From Herpetosiphon aurantiacus DSM 785 (GTDB taxonomy: Bacteria; Chloroflexota; Chloroflexia; Chloroflexales; Herpetosiphonaceae): a DNA stretch of 64,000 nucleotides. Under the pieces are notes generated by a model. It was not told the origin of the DNA and ran no database searches. It saw only the letters and a list, made by a program, of their open reading frames with translations. The stretch spans positions 5,347,199 through 5,411,198 of the forward strand of contig CP000875.1 of assembly GCA_000018565.1 (NCBI GenBank), given 5' to 3'. Of the stretch, positions 1 through 8,292 are shown piece after piece (the first letter of the stretch is position 1; each line of letters opens with the position of its first letter). The translations under genes and the position numbers were made by a program.

Positions 1-1093
1 CCAACGCTTGCCACAACAACATGGGGTTGAACGTCGCCAAGCTATGTTGCTCCAACATATAGTACTTATGCTCATCCTCATTTCAGTGATTGGCGTAATT
101 ACCGCACCGCTCACTAGTGGCTCTGCGAACCAACTACTTTTATCAATCGTGGGCTATAGTGTGCTAGGGTCGAGTTCATTGTTAGTATTATGGCGAATCC
201 GCTTTAATGCCCTGCAACAAGCAATTTTGATTTTACTTAGCAACTTTCTCATCCAATTATCGATTTCATTTTGGGCAATTGGGGTATATACTCAAGCGAT
301 TGGCTTTATCTTAGTTTCATTCTCGATGCCCATTGTGTTGGCTGGGTTACTACGCAATCGACGAGTTGTGCTAACCATGACCAGCCTATCGCTAGCGATT
401 TTTCTGTTGATTGGCTTAGCAGAATCGCGGGGCTTAGCTGGTAAATTATTACTGCCGATTAATCTCCAATCAATCATTGGTACATTTAGCTTGCTCACAA
501 TTCTTCAGGCAGTGATTGTTGATCGCTTTGGCAGTAATCTACGTCAGACCTTGCATGAAGCCTTAGATCGCGAAGTACGGCTGAATCAATTGCGTGATTC
601 ACTGGAAACCACGGTCAACGAGCGAACAGCCAGTCTAAGCCAAACGCTGGCTGAGCTTGAACAACGCGAGCTTGATTTACAACATACTTTAGCCACATTA
701 CAACAGAGCAAACAGATTTTTACCCAACTAAGTGCGCCCGTCTTACCTATTTTGCCAAGGATTTTGGTTATTCCTTTGGTTGGCGAGGTTTCAGGTGAAC
801 GGGCTGAGGCGTTTGCCGAGAATATTTTCAATGCGCTTGAAACCAACAAGGCCCATACAATTATTCTTGATGTCTCTGGCGTGACAACCATCGATACGTT
901 TATTGGCAAGGCCTTGCTACATATTGCCGGAACTGTGCGGTTTCTTGAAGTTCGCACTATTTTGGTTGGTTTACGGCCCGAAGTTGCCGAAACCCTGATC
1001 GCGCTCCACATTAATTTTCCAGCGATTGAAACCTTTGCCAATCTTGAACAAGCAGTTTTATCGCTGATCAATCAACGACGAGAATTGAACTAG
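1..1093 (+). CDS. Membrane-anchored STAS-domain regulator, 5' end outside window
   Basis: This is an RsbR-like regulator. The N-terminal ~170 residues are hydrophobic with about six membrane segments. A coiled coil rich in Leu/Gln/Glu follows (~180-240), then a C-terminal STAS domain (~250-355) with the conserved stretches ILDVSGVTTIDT and VGLRPEVAETL. In stressosome RsbR proteins such STAS positions carry the phosphorylated Thr residues; both regions keep Thr here. The frame is open to the left edge, and the residues before the first in-window start (QRLPQQHGVERRQA) align with FDQLPQTSLIERRQA of the next gene, so the true start lies upstream. It is 19 bp from its paralogue at 1113, probably one operon. 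No partner kinase is visible, so the signalling output is unknown. Confidence 0.8.
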   Translation, partial: QRLPQQHGVERRQAMLLQHIVLMLILISVIGVITAPLTSGSANQLLLSIVGYSVLGSSSLLVLWRIRFNALQQAILILLSNFLIQLSISFWAIGVYTQAIGFILVSFSMPIVLAGLLRNRRVVLTMTSLSLAIFLLIGLAESRGLAGKLLLPINLQSIIGTFSLLTILQAVIVDRFGSNLRQTLHEALDREVRLNQLRDSLETTVNERTASLSQTLAELEQRELDLQHTLATLQQSKQIFTQLSAPVLPILPRILVIPLVGEVSGERAEAFAENIFNALETNKAHTIILDVSGVTTIDTFIGKALLHIAGTVRFLEVRTILVGLRPEVAETLIALHINFPAIETFANLEQAVLSLINQRRELN

Positions 1094-1112
1094 CACCAAA
1101 GAGGAACAGGCT

Positions 1113-2255
1113 ATGCTGAGCCGCTGGCGCGTATGGTTTGATCAATTACCACAGACAAGTCTGATTGAACGTCGTCAAGCACGGGCATTTCAAGCAATTG
1201 TGCTCGGGTTAGTTGGAATTGCAATTGTTGGAGTGCTCAGTTCGGCGCTTATTTTCGTAACGTTTCCTTCTACATCCGATACGTTCAAACAGCTACTTAT
1301 GGCGATGGGAACTTATTCAACCATGGGCATTGGTGCAGCGATTGCGCTCCAGCAGCTACGCCGCAATCACTTGCAACGAGCAGCAATGATTGTAAGTGCC
1401 AGCATTCAATTGATGTTGCTGATAGGCTATGCGGTCGTTGGGATTTTACGTGAAAATAGTACCTATGGTTTTATCTTTTTCGCGATTCCTTTAATTATTA
1501 GTGCATTGCTAAATAACCGTAATGTCTTGATTTTGAATGTATGTATCTCAATTTTAATCGTAACATCAATTGGGATACTTGAATCGACTGAAATTTTACA
1601 GCCAATCGACATGATCGAAAATTTTTGGGTTATCTTCGTAACGATGACAATTGCCATTGTCAGCCAAGCTTTATTAGTTGAGCGATTTGGTAGCAGCTTG
1701 CATATGGAGATTTATAATTTAATCCAGCGTGAAGATGAATCACAACATTTGCAGCATTTATTAGAGCAAAAATTTGACGAACGCAACCAAAGTCTACAAA
1801 ATGCTCTAAATGAGCTAGCACAACGCGAAAAAGTTCTGCAACAAGCCCTCAGTGAATTACAAACGAGTCAAACAATTGTCGCTCAATTAAATATCCCAGT
1901 CATTCCAGTTTTGCCACGCGTGTTGATCGCGCCCTTGATTGGCGAAATGACCGCCGAACATGCACAAGGTCTGAAGCATGATATTTTTACAGCAATCGAA
2001 CGTTCGAGTGCGCATACGATCATTTTAGATATTACAGGTGTGTCATTGATCGATCGAGTCGTGGCTGAAACAATTATTCAAATTGCCAAGGCCGCTCAAT
2101 TGCTTGGCACCAAAACCATTTTGGTTGGCTTGCGCCCTGAAGTTGCCACCGCCTTAGTTTCGCTTGATATGCAGGCAAATTTGGTGAAAAATTATCTGAC
2201 GCTCGAAAAAGCCATCCAATCATTGCTCCAAACCCATATACGGCGAGCAGCTTAA
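1113..2255 (+). CDS. Membrane-anchored STAS-domain regulator (paralogue)
   Basis: 380 residues with the same architecture as the gene upstream: hydrophobic N-terminal half (~30-190), coiled coil (~200-255) and a C-terminal STAS domain (~265-370) with ILDITGVSLIDR and VGLRPEVATAL. The Thr that follows Asp in the paralogue (IDT) is Arg here (IDR), so one putative phosphosite is lost. An AGAGGAA ribosome site precedes the ATG. The stop codon lies inside a TTAA tetranucleotide shared with the stop of convergent recX. Tandem duplication followed by divergence is the simplest reading. It could act as an anti-anti-sigma-type or stressosome-like component at the membrane, which is inference. Confidence 0.8.
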   Translation: MLSRWRVWFDQLPQTSLIERRQARAFQAIVLGLVGIAIVGVLSSALIFVTFPSTSDTFKQLLMAMGTYSTMGIGAAIALQQLRRNHLQRAAMIVSASIQLMLLIGYAVVGILRENSTYGFIFFAIPLIISALLNNRNVLILNVCISILIVTSIGILESTEILQPIDMIENFWVIFVTMTIAIVSQALLVERFGSSLHMEIYNLIQREDESQHLQHLLEQKFDERNQSLQNALNELAQREKVLQQALSELQTSQTIVAQLNIPVIPVLPRVLIAPLIGEMTAEHAQGLKHDIFTAIERSSAHTIILDITGVSLIDRVVAETIIQIAKAAQLLGTKTILVGLRPEVATALVSLDMQANLVKNYLTLEKAIQSLLQTHIRRAA

Positions 2256-2938
2256 TCAATGTCGTCCGCTTCGGTTTCATCAGCTTCGCCATTTGATTGC
2301 AGCTCTTGCCAAAGTTGATCAAGCACAGGTTTGATTGTGTCAAAGCCAAAACCACGCCGTTGCAGCAAGCCCGCCATTTTGCGGCTAAAAGCCATTTTGG
2401 TTGGCTCGTTGGCGTAGCGCCGCAAAGCAGTACGCGCCACGCTGAAAGCTCGTTCTTGTTCCTCATCTTGGTCGGTTAGTTCATGCAACACTTCGCTAAT
2501 CAATTCGCGTTTGACCCCTTTTTGGCTCAGCTCTGCCTGAATCGCTCTGGCTCCCTTGGGACGATGTTGTTGGCGATTCTCGACCCAAAACCGCGCAAAG
2601 GCTTCGTCGTTAACCAAGCCAAGTTGAGCCAGTTTTTCAAGCGCAAAATCGATATGTTCATCGGGAAATTCACGTTGGCGCAGGCGGGTACGAATTTCTT
2701 GGCTAGAGCGTGGCCGCGCTGCCAGAAAAACCAAAGCCGCATTGTAGGCCTTATCGATCTCTTCAGCCTTGGCGATAGCTTGCCAATCGGCTTCACTTAG
2801 CACCTTGCCTTTGTATAAACCTTGCTGTTCCAGCGTGCGCAAGCTAATACCCAAGGCAAACACCGAATCAATGTACAAATTGACCCGTTCGTGATCGCGC
2901 TGTTGAATTTCGAGCATGGTAATGGTTCCAGTTGGCAT
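2252..2938 (-). CDS. recX: RecX regulatory protein
   Basis: 228 residues. RecX binds the RecA filament and modulates its recombinase and coprotease activity. The sequence has the RecX triple-helix repeats, including a central segment with AARPRSSQEIRTRLRQREF and GLVNDEAFARFWVENRQ, and a later KGVKRELISEVL repeat. The C-terminal tail is acidic (ends DETEADDID). It lies 69 bp downstream of recA on the same strand, the classical arrangement, with a hairpin plus T-run in the gap that probably limits its expression relative to recA. The start at 2938 is preceded by a GAGGAATT ribosome site. Its stop overlaps that of the convergent STAS gene by 4 bp. Confidence 0.92.
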   Translation of the reverse strand: MPTGTITMLEIQQRDHERVNLYIDSVFALGISLRTLEQQGLYKGKVLSEADWQAIAKAEEIDKAYNAALVFLAARPRSSQEIRTRLRQREFPDEHIDFALEKLAQLGLVNDEAFARFWVENRQQHRPKGARAIQAELSQKGVKRELISEVLHELTDQDEEQERAFSVARTALRRYANEPTKMAFSRKMAGLLQRRGFGFDTIKPVLDQLWQELQSNGEADETEADDID

Positions 2939-2953
2939 GGCAATTCCTCAAAC

Positions 2954-2982
2954 AAAAAGGCGCAGCACACCAATGCTACGCC
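2954..2982 (-). terminator. Attenuator-like hairpin between recA and recX
   Basis: On the minus strand GGCGTAGC and GCTGCGCC form an 8-bp stem (one G-U pair) with an 8-nt loop, followed at once by TTTTT. It sits between the recA stop and the recX ribosome site. A partial terminator here would make recX a read-through product of the recA transcript, as is known in E. coli. Confidence 0.7.
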
Positions 2983-3007
2983 CTCTGTAATCAATTGATA
3001 ACGCTGA

Positions 3008-4084
3008 CTATTCGTCGTCGAAAATCCCATCGCCATCATCGGCAGGCGCAGCACCGTTGGCAGCCGCCGCCCCAACAATGACTTTGGCGGTAGGAGCGCC
3101 TGGTGAAGCTGCCCGAATCATCTTTTCGATTTCATCGGCTAAAGCTGGATTATCCTTAAGGAATTGTTTGGCATTTTCGCGGCCTTGGCCCAAGCGATCA
3201 TCGCCAAGGTAGAACCAAGCCCCGCTCTTGCGCAGAATTTCCATGGTCACACCAACGTCAACAATATTGCCTTCGCGCGAGATGCCTTCGTTATACATAA
3301 TATCGAATTCAGCTTGACGGAAAGGTGGTGCAACTTTATTTTTAACAACTTTGACCCGTGCGCGAGCGCCAGTCACATCTTGACCTTGCTTGATACTTTC
3401 AACTTTGCGAATATCTAAGCGCACCGAGGCATAGAATTTGAGCGCATTGCCGCCGGTGGTAGTTTCAGGATTACCAAACATCACGCCGATTTTCATGCGC
3501 AATTGGTTGATGAAAATCAAAGCTGTGCGTGATTTGGAGACAGCACCTGAGAGCTTGCGCAAGGCTTGCGACATCAAACGGGCTTGCAAACCAACGTGTG
3601 AATCGCCCATGTCGCCTTCAATTTCGGCGCGTGGTACGAGCGCAGCTACCGAGTCAACCACAATCACATCGATTGCACCTGAGCGCACCAAAGTTTCACA
3701 AATTTCGAGCGCTTGCTCGCCAGTGTCAGGTTGTGAGACCAACAAGTCTTCAACGTTGACACCACAATTGGCGGCATAGACGGGATCAAAAGCATGTTCA
3801 GCATCGATAAAAGCAGCAACGCCACCCATTTTTTGAGTTTCGGCCACAATATGTTGGGTAAGGGTGGTTTTCCCTGAGCTTTCTGGACCATAAATTTCAA
3901 TCACCCGACCCCGTGGAATCCCGCCGACCCCAAGCGCCAAATCGAGCGCAATTGAGCCAGTTGGAATTGCTTCGATCGATAAGCGTTGATCGCTCATACG
4001 CATAATTGCGCCTTTACCAAATTGGCGATCAATCTGACTGAGGGCGGCGGCCAAAGCCTTTTCTTTTTCGGGTGAAATTGCCAT
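3008..4084 (-). CDS. recA: Recombinase RecA
   Basis: 358 residues, the usual RecA size. RecA forms filaments on single-stranded DNA, drives strand exchange and stimulates LexA self-cleavage. Visible features are the N-terminal oligomerisation region ([15 protein letters not shown]), Walker A GPESSGKT at residues 66-73, the conserved [19 protein letters not shown] segment, the L2-region [19 protein letters not shown], and an acidic C-terminus ([10 protein letters not shown]). The frame stays open 81 bp further upstream, but that extension runs through the promoter. The ATG at 4084 has an AAGGAG ribosome site and gives the family N-terminus. recX follows on the same strand. Confidence 0.98.
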   Translation of the reverse strand: MAISPEKEKALAAALSQIDRQFGKGAIMRMSDQRLSIEAIPTGSIALDLALGVGGIPRGRVIEIYGPESSGKTTLTQHIVAETQKMGGVAAFIDAEHAFDPVYAANCGVNVEDLLVSQPDTGEQALEICETLVRSGAIDVIVVDSVAALVPRAEIEGDMGDSHVGLQARLMSQALRKLSGAVSKSRTALIFINQLRMKIGVMFGNPETTTGGNALKFYASVRLDIRKVESIKQGQDVTGARARVKVVKNKVAPPFRQAEFDIMYNEGISREGNIVDVGVTMEILRKSGAWFYLGDDRLGQGRENAKQFLKDNPALADEIEKMIRAASPGAPTAKVIVGAAAANGAAPADDGDGIFDDE

Positions 4085-4154
4085 TACTCGGACTCCTTGT
4101 AGATACTCTTGCTTACGAAAAAGTGCGGCAGACTTGCACGTCGCCACTGCAAGC

Positions 4155-4183
4155 CAGTATAGCACACTTGTTCGTCAAGTACA
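4155..4183 (-). promoter_or_regulatory. Candidate recA promoter with an inverted repeat in the spacer
   Basis: On the minus strand TTGTAC, a 17-bp spacer and TATACT resemble a sigma-70-type promoter about 75 bp before the recA ATG. The spacer overlaps a perfect inverted repeat ACTTG-ACGAA-CAAGT (4165-4179), an operator-like position. It does not match the Gram-positive SOS box GAAC-N4-GTTC, so a LexA assignment is not made. The -35 match is only 3 of 6. Confidence 0.4.
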
Positions 4184-4236
4184 AGGCTTTTTTTCCTAGT
4201 TTGGCTAGTACTTTTGCTTTAACCAAACATAATCCT

Positions 4237-4264
4237 TTGACTTTTAATCCTATAGCGGTATAAT
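4237..4264 (+). promoter_or_regulatory. Sigma-70-type promoter for the PHP phosphatase gene
   Basis: TTGACT (4237-4242), a 16-bp spacer and a perfect TATAAT (4259-4264) lie on the plus strand, predicting a start near 4271 and a leader of about 125 bases before the gene at 4397. The 312-bp recA/PHP interval is divergent; apart from this promoter and the recA control region I see nothing else in it. Confidence 0.65.
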
Positions 4265-4396
4265 CCATCACCTATAGAGATTAACTTAATTTTGTTAATT
4301 ACTACTCCATATCGTCCCCCCTAAATCACTCCTATGGGGCGATGGCATAGTGGTATACTTGCTTGGTCTGTTTGAAACTAAAACAAGGCGCACCCT

Positions 4397-5179
4397 ATGT
4401 ACGATTTACACTGTCATATTCTGCCTGGTATTGATGATGGCCCTGCCGATTGGAGTGGTTCGTTAGCAATTGCCCGCGCCTTAGTCGCCGAGGGTGTGAC
4501 GTGTGTGGCCGCTACTCCACACGGGCCTGGCTCTTCGCAATCGCGAATCTATCTACCATCACGCTTACGTGATTTGGTGGTGCAACTGCGCGAATATTTG
4601 CAACGTGCCAAATTAGGCTTGCAAGTCGTTTTAGGCACTGAAATGGTAGTTGCTAGCGATTTGACCGAGCGGTTGCGTCAAGGCGATCTGTTGGGCTATG
4701 GCACGAGTCGCGCCGTTTTGTTAGAAACGCCCGCGCATATTGTGATTGAACATTTGCAACGTTCGATTTTTGATTTACAACTGGCTGGTCATCGCGTTAT
4801 TCTGGCCCACCCCGAACGCACCCGCGTCTTCCAAGATAATCCTAATCTATTGATTCCATTAATTGAGCGTGGCGTAGTTGTGCAAATAACCGCCGCCAGT
4901 TTGGTTGGCTGGCACGGCCAGCGCTTGCAAGATATCACAACCCAAATGGTCTACCATAATTTGGCCCAAATTATTGCTAGCGATGCCCATGCGCCCACTG
5001 GTGCACGTGCGCCCGCAATGCGCGAGGCCTTTCAGGTGGCAACTCAATTGGTTGGCGAGCATCGAGCACGGCGGATGGTCGAAGAATTACCACACTTGCT
5101 GCTTTCTGATGCCCAAATTCCACTGGCTGAACCTTATTTCATCCAGCCCCAAAAGCAACGTTGGTGGCGACGACGTTAG
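4397..5179 (+). CDS. PHP-domain tyrosine-protein phosphatase, CpsB/YwqE-like
   Basis: 260 residues of the CpsB/CapC family. In Gram-positive capsule systems these metal-dependent PHP enzymes dephosphorylate the tyrosine autokinase controlling exopolysaccharide chain length. The metal-ligand motifs are visible: DLHCHILPGIDDGP at residues 3-16, a TPH motif near 41, a Glu in GTEMVV, AHPER near 137, and SDAHAP near 195. The start has AAGGCG upstream. No tyrosine kinase or capsule gene adjoins it here, although a sugar-phosphate transferase lies at 41.9 kb, so the substrate is inferred from the family only. Confidence 0.85.
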   Translation: MYDLHCHILPGIDDGPADWSGSLAIARALVAEGVTCVAATPHGPGSSQSRIYLPSRLRDLVVQLREYLQRAKLGLQVVLGTEMVVASDLTERLRQGDLLGYGTSRAVLLETPAHIVIEHLQRSIFDLQLAGHRVILAHPERTRVFQDNPNLLIPLIERGVVVQITAASLVGWHGQRLQDITTQMVYHNLAQIIASDAHAPTGARAPAMREAFQVATQLVGEHRARRMVEELPHLLLSDAQIPLAEPYFIQPQKQRWWRRR

Positions 5180-5220
5180 CCTTAATTCAACCACGAAAAC
5201 ACCAAGCGCTGTTTCGTATA

Positions 5221-5247
5221 AAGCTGCCTACGGGTAGCTTTTTCGTT
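5221..5247 (+). terminator. Rho-independent terminator after the PHP gene
   Basis: AAGCTGCC and GGTAGCTT form an 8-bp stem (one G-U pair) closed by a TACG tetraloop on a C-G pair, a very stable loop class. A T-rich tract TTTTTCGTTTT follows. It lies 42 bp after the stop codon. Confidence 0.8.
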
Positions 5248-5451
5248 TTAGTCTATTGGAACAAATAGTGCTAGTTTGTAGTATTAGTAGTGTGTACGAT
5301 GGTATGCGGAATATGGTACTATCAGCTTGATGACTAATGAGCTATAGAATATTAATCAAATTCTTATATTTATAGCCTAAATCAGCCAATGATTTATTAA
5401 GCTTGATATGATAGGATACAGCTAGGTATCCAGTTGTATGAAGGGTGTGTG

Positions 5452-5652
5452 ATGGTTATCTTTGCAGTGTTATTAATGCTCTTTGGTGGTGTGTTATTGG
5501 TTTCACGCCAATTTCGTGAGCAATGGTTTTATAACGATGCCCGCCGTGGCACAGATATGGTGTTTACGCAGCGCCTTCACCAAACCTTCCGCTCAGTCGG
5601 TGGCGCATTTATGGTTGTTGGCCTGATCATCGTGGTGATCAATACTATTTAA
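5452..5652 (+). CDS. Small two-helix membrane protein, unknown function
   Basis: I do not recognise this 66-residue protein. It starts at MVIFAVLLMLFGGVLLV, has one membrane helix at about residues 2-18, a basic/polar loop (FREQWFYNDARRGTD) and a second helix at the end (GGAFMVVGLIIVVI). The ATG at 5452 has GAAGGG upstream; an in-frame TTG 18 bp earlier has no ribosome site. It stands alone between two terminators. The 200 bp upstream are AT-rich and I found no convincing promoter there. Confidence 0.65.
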   Translation: MVIFAVLLMLFGGVLLVSRQFREQWFYNDARRGTDMVFTQRLHQTFRSVGGAFMVVGLIIVVINTI

Positions 5653-5658
5653 AAGTCA

Positions 5659-5705
5659 CTGCGCACAGAATTCCTCACCATCGGTTCTGTGCGCAGCGCA
5701 TTTTA
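5659..5705. terminator. Bidirectional terminator, small membrane gene / asd
   Basis: A perfect 12-bp stem, CTGCGCACAGAA (5659-5670) and TTCTGTGCGCAG (5685-5696), with a 14-nt loop lies between two convergent genes. TTTTA follows on the plus side and ACTTTTA on the minus side, so it can end both transcripts. Confidence 0.8.
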
Positions 5706-6758
5706 GGCTTTGATCAAGCCTTTGGCAACCATTAATTCAGCGTTGAGCAACGAACCCCCAGCGGCTCCGCGCAAGGTATTGTGCCCCAACAAAACTAATT
5801 TGTAATCAAGAATTGGGCAACGGCGAACGCGCCCAACGGTCGTCGCCATACCACGCTCAGCATCGCGATCACGGCGTGGCTGCGGGCCATCGGCCAATTC
5901 AGTTACCAAAATTGGGTGGGCTGGCGCACTTGGCAAATTGAGCGCTTGTGGTTCAGCCTTAAATTCACGCAAGACCGCGATCAATTCAGCTTCATCGGCG
6001 GGCGGACGCTCGAACGCCAATGATAAACACTCGGTATGGCCATCAATAACCGCCACCCGATTACAATGAGCGCTAATTGTGATTTGGGCTTCTTCCACGC
6101 CCTGAGCGCCAAGCGTACCCAAAAGCTTGCGTGGCTCCCACTCAACTTTTTCTTCTTCGCCTTTGATCAACGGCACAACATTGTCAATAATGTCGAGGCT
6201 TGGCACACCTGGATAGCCTGCGCCCGAAATTGCTTGCATGCTCACCAACAAAACCTTGGTGAGGCCAAAGGCATCGTGCAAAGCTCGCATTGGCAACACA
6301 GCATGGGTGGTTGTGCAGTTGGGGTTGGTCAAAATGCCGCCGCTCCAGCCATACTGTTGGCGTTGTAATTCCAACAAATTAACATGGTCAGGGTTGACTT
6401 CGGGCACTAACAGCGGCACAAGTGGATCGCGGCGATGTGCACCAGCATTTGAGAAAACCAACGCGCCTGATTTGGCCCAAGCAATTTCGGTCGGGCCAGC
6501 AGCATCACTGGGCAAGGCACTGAACACTAAGCCAACATCGCCAACCTGATCAACGGGCTGGACGGTCATCTTGGCAAATTGGCTAGGCATTTCGCCGCCG
6601 ATCATCCAGCGGCCAGCTTCGGCCAAGGTCTTACCAGCCGAACGCTCCGAAGCGGCAACTACCGTTACTTCAAAATAGGGGTGATCGATCAACAAACTCA
6701 AAAAGCGTTGTCCAACCATCCCTGTTGCGCCTAGCACACCAACAGGAATCTTCTTCAT
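5703..6758 (-). CDS. asd: Aspartate-semialdehyde dehydrogenase
   Basis: 351 residues. It reduces aspartyl phosphate to aspartate semialdehyde with NADPH, the branch point to Lys/diaminopimelate, Thr and Met. The Rossmann motif GVLGATGMVGQ begins at residue 7 and the catalytic Cys sits in NPNCTT (C148). GHTECLSLAF and a conserved C-terminal GHNTLRGAAGGS follow. Length and motifs fit the archaeal/fungal-type branch of the family. The ATG has a GGAGG ribosome site 8 bp upstream and stands alone with its own promoter. Confidence 0.95.
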   Translation of the reverse strand: MKKIPVGVLGATGMVGQRFLSLLIDHPYFEVTVVAASERSAGKTLAEAGRWMIGGEMPSQFAKMTVQPVDQVGDVGLVFSALPSDAAGPTEIAWAKSGALVFSNAGAHRRDPLVPLLVPEVNPDHVNLLELQRQQYGWSGGILTNPNCTTTHAVLPMRALHDAFGLTKVLLVSMQAISGAGYPGVPSLDIIDNVVPLIKGEEEKVEWEPRKLLGTLGAQGVEEAQITISAHCNRVAVIDGHTECLSLAFERPPADEAELIAVLREFKAEPQALNLPSAPAHPILVTELADGPQPRRDRDAERGMATTVGRVRRCPILDYKLVLLGHNTLRGAAGGSLLNAELMVAKGLIKA

Positions 6759-6827
6759 ACCAAAAGCCTCCGCAGTGGGAATGTATGTGAATTAGCACCA
6801 TTGCTCATCAGCGTCGTTGCTGCGGGC

Positions 6828-6855
6828 ATTATAGCAACTCCACACGACCCTGCAA
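6828..6855 (-). promoter_or_regulatory. Candidate asd promoter
   Basis: On the minus strand TTGCAG, a 16-bp spacer and a perfect TATAAT lie 70 bp before the asd ATG. The -35 is weak (3 of 6); the -10 is consensus. Confidence 0.5.
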
Positions 6856-6896
6856 CGTACCTAGGTTTGATGTTAATAGATTAGGGGGTTTTTAAA

Positions 6897-7334
6897 ATGA
6901 CAGATATAGATGCTCGTAACCGAATTACCCGCTTGGAAAAAGAGGTGGAGGCATTACGCCAAGAACTTAGTGTGCTTCGGGTTGAACTACGCCAGTTCAT
7001 TAAGCCTCGGACAACAACCAAACATCAACCAACATTTGAGCGCAATTTGGCTCCAGAACGCGAGCCAGAAGCCTTGGCTGATGTCGCCCAACAGCTTTCA
7101 GAGCAGGTTTCGAGCGAGGAAATTGGGGCGTATTTGAAGCGCCGCCGTGTAACCGCCAGCGACATTCAACTAACTGAGCAGGATTTGCAACGTAACCAAC
7201 CACGCAACCGCAGGGCACACCACGGCTATCCTAGCAAGCCCTATAATTTAGAGGCGTTCTATGGTAGTACTCAAACATTCATCGTATTATTTTGTTTGAT
7301 TGCCTTGCTCATGGTCTTGCTAACGATGCTTTAA
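6897..7334 (+). CDS. Coiled-coil protein with C-terminal membrane anchor, unknown function
   Basis: Not recognised. 145 residues: an N-terminal coiled coil (RITRLEKEVEALRQELSVLR, about residues 8-35), a polar, basic middle part, and a single C-terminal hydrophobic helix (FIVLFCLIALLMVLLTML) reaching the last residue, as in tail-anchored proteins. AGGGGG precedes the ATG by 9 bp. The stop codon shares a TTAA with the stop of the convergent TetR gene. Confidence 0.7.
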   Translation: MTDIDARNRITRLEKEVEALRQELSVLRVELRQFIKPRTTTKHQPTFERNLAPEREPEALADVAQQLSEQVSSEEIGAYLKRRRVTASDIQLTEQDLQRNQPRNRRAHHGYPSKPYNLEAFYGSTQTFIVLFCLIALLMVLLTML

Positions 7335-7906
7335 GCTGCTGCCAAGGTGGTTAGGCCAGCCAGATAGCTGCGCACTGCCAAATCGAAGGCGCTGCTTAAA
7401 TCGCCGCCACGCTGGAGTTGTTGATTGAGTTCGAGCAGCACAAAGCCATGAATCAGCCCCAATAAGCCGCGCAAAGCTGCCAGTGAATGCTCTTGACCAC
7501 TGATTTGGGCCATGATTGCCTGAATTGGCAATACCATTTCGACCAACAGCGCAGGATCAGCCCGTTGTTCAGGGCTTGCAGCGGTCAGGGCTAAAGCATA
7601 ATTTTTGGGCTGTGCATGGGCAAATTGGCGATGCCCATGGCTAATTGCCACCAACTGGCTTTGCGCATCGTTTGGGCTGGTAGCCAATACTTGATCATAC
7701 GCCGCAAACAATTGTTGAATTGTGACCGTGACCACGCCTTTGAGCAAAGCATTTTTGTTGGCCACATAGCGATAGAGCGATGGAGCTTTGATGCCAAGCT
7801 CGTTGGCAAGGCTGGCTAAGGCCAATTGCTCAACCCCATCGCGTTCAATCAAACGTTGGGCCGTACGAATAATTGTTGGATAATCGGTTTGGGCTGGGTA
7901 GGCCAT
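7331..7906 (-). CDS. TetR/AcrR-family transcriptional repressor
   Basis: 191 residues. The N-terminal DNA-binding domain has the TetR pattern, with LALASLANELGIKAPSLYR forming the helix-turn-helix at about 28-47 and YVANKNALL after it. The C-terminal ligand/dimer domain contains the LRGLLGLIHGFVLLEL helix seen in the WHG-type C-terminal family. It is 10 bp downstream of the DUF4260 gene on the same strand with an AGAGGAG ribosome site, so it is probably the second gene of a two-gene autoregulated operon. Three copies of an ACTAAT-N3-ATTAGT operator lie at the shared promoter. Ligand unknown. Confidence 0.88.
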   Translation of the reverse strand: MAYPAQTDYPTIIRTAQRLIERDGVEQLALASLANELGIKAPSLYRYVANKNALLKGVVTVTIQQLFAAYDQVLATSPNDAQSQLVAISHGHRQFAHAQPKNYALALTAASPEQRADPALLVEMVLPIQAIMAQISGQEHSLAALRGLLGLIHGFVLLELNQQLQRGGDLSSAFDLAVRSYLAGLTTLAAA

Positions 7907-7916
7907 TGCTGCTCCT

Positions 7917-8279
7917 CTAAACTCGCCCCAAATGGGTATCTTTGAACTGAGTTGGGTATTTTAGCCCATAGCCAAGCATGCGATCAAGCCCAATATGCGC
8001 CAACCAGATCAAGCCAATTTGCAGGCCGACTGGCCAATCGTTCAGCACTCCCAGCGCCAAAAAGCTCAACGGCCAGAGCGTAATATGGCCGAAATTATAG
8101 CAAAGGCTGCCGACTTTTGGCCCCCATAAATAGCCAAGCATCACCATATCGGGCACAAACAAAGCTAGGCCAAATTGCCACCAACTAAACCCTTGCCAAG
8201 CATATCCCAGCACCGCAATCAGCAATAAACCCAAGCCTTCGGCATGCAATAAGCGTTTAACCAAACTAGTATTTGACAT
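7917..8279 (-). CDS. DUF4260-family membrane protein
   Basis: 120 residues, mostly hydrophobic with about four membrane helices. It matches my recollection of the DUF4260 family (HAEGLGLLLIAVLGY near the start, FVPDMVMLGYLWGPKVGS in the middle, WLAHIGLDRMLGYGLKY at the end). The biochemical role of the family is not known. AGGTGAATC precedes the ATG. It is the first gene of an operon with the TetR gene, so its expression is likely what that repressor controls. Confidence 0.8.
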   Translation of the reverse strand: MSNTSLVKRLLHAEGLGLLLIAVLGYAWQGFSWWQFGLALFVPDMVMLGYLWGPKVGSLCYNFGHITLWPLSFLALGVLNDWPVGLQIGLIWLAHIGLDRMLGYGLKYPTQFKDTHLGRV

Positions 8280-8292
8280 GATTCACCTAAAG

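Noticed and set aside
4085-4165. In-frame N-terminal extension of recA
   Set aside because: It runs through the promoter and lacks a ribosome site; the start at 4084 gives the conserved RecA N-terminus.
4165-4179. LexA SOS box at recA
   Set aside because: The repeat does not fit GAAC-N4-GTTC or the E. coli CTG-N10-CAG form.
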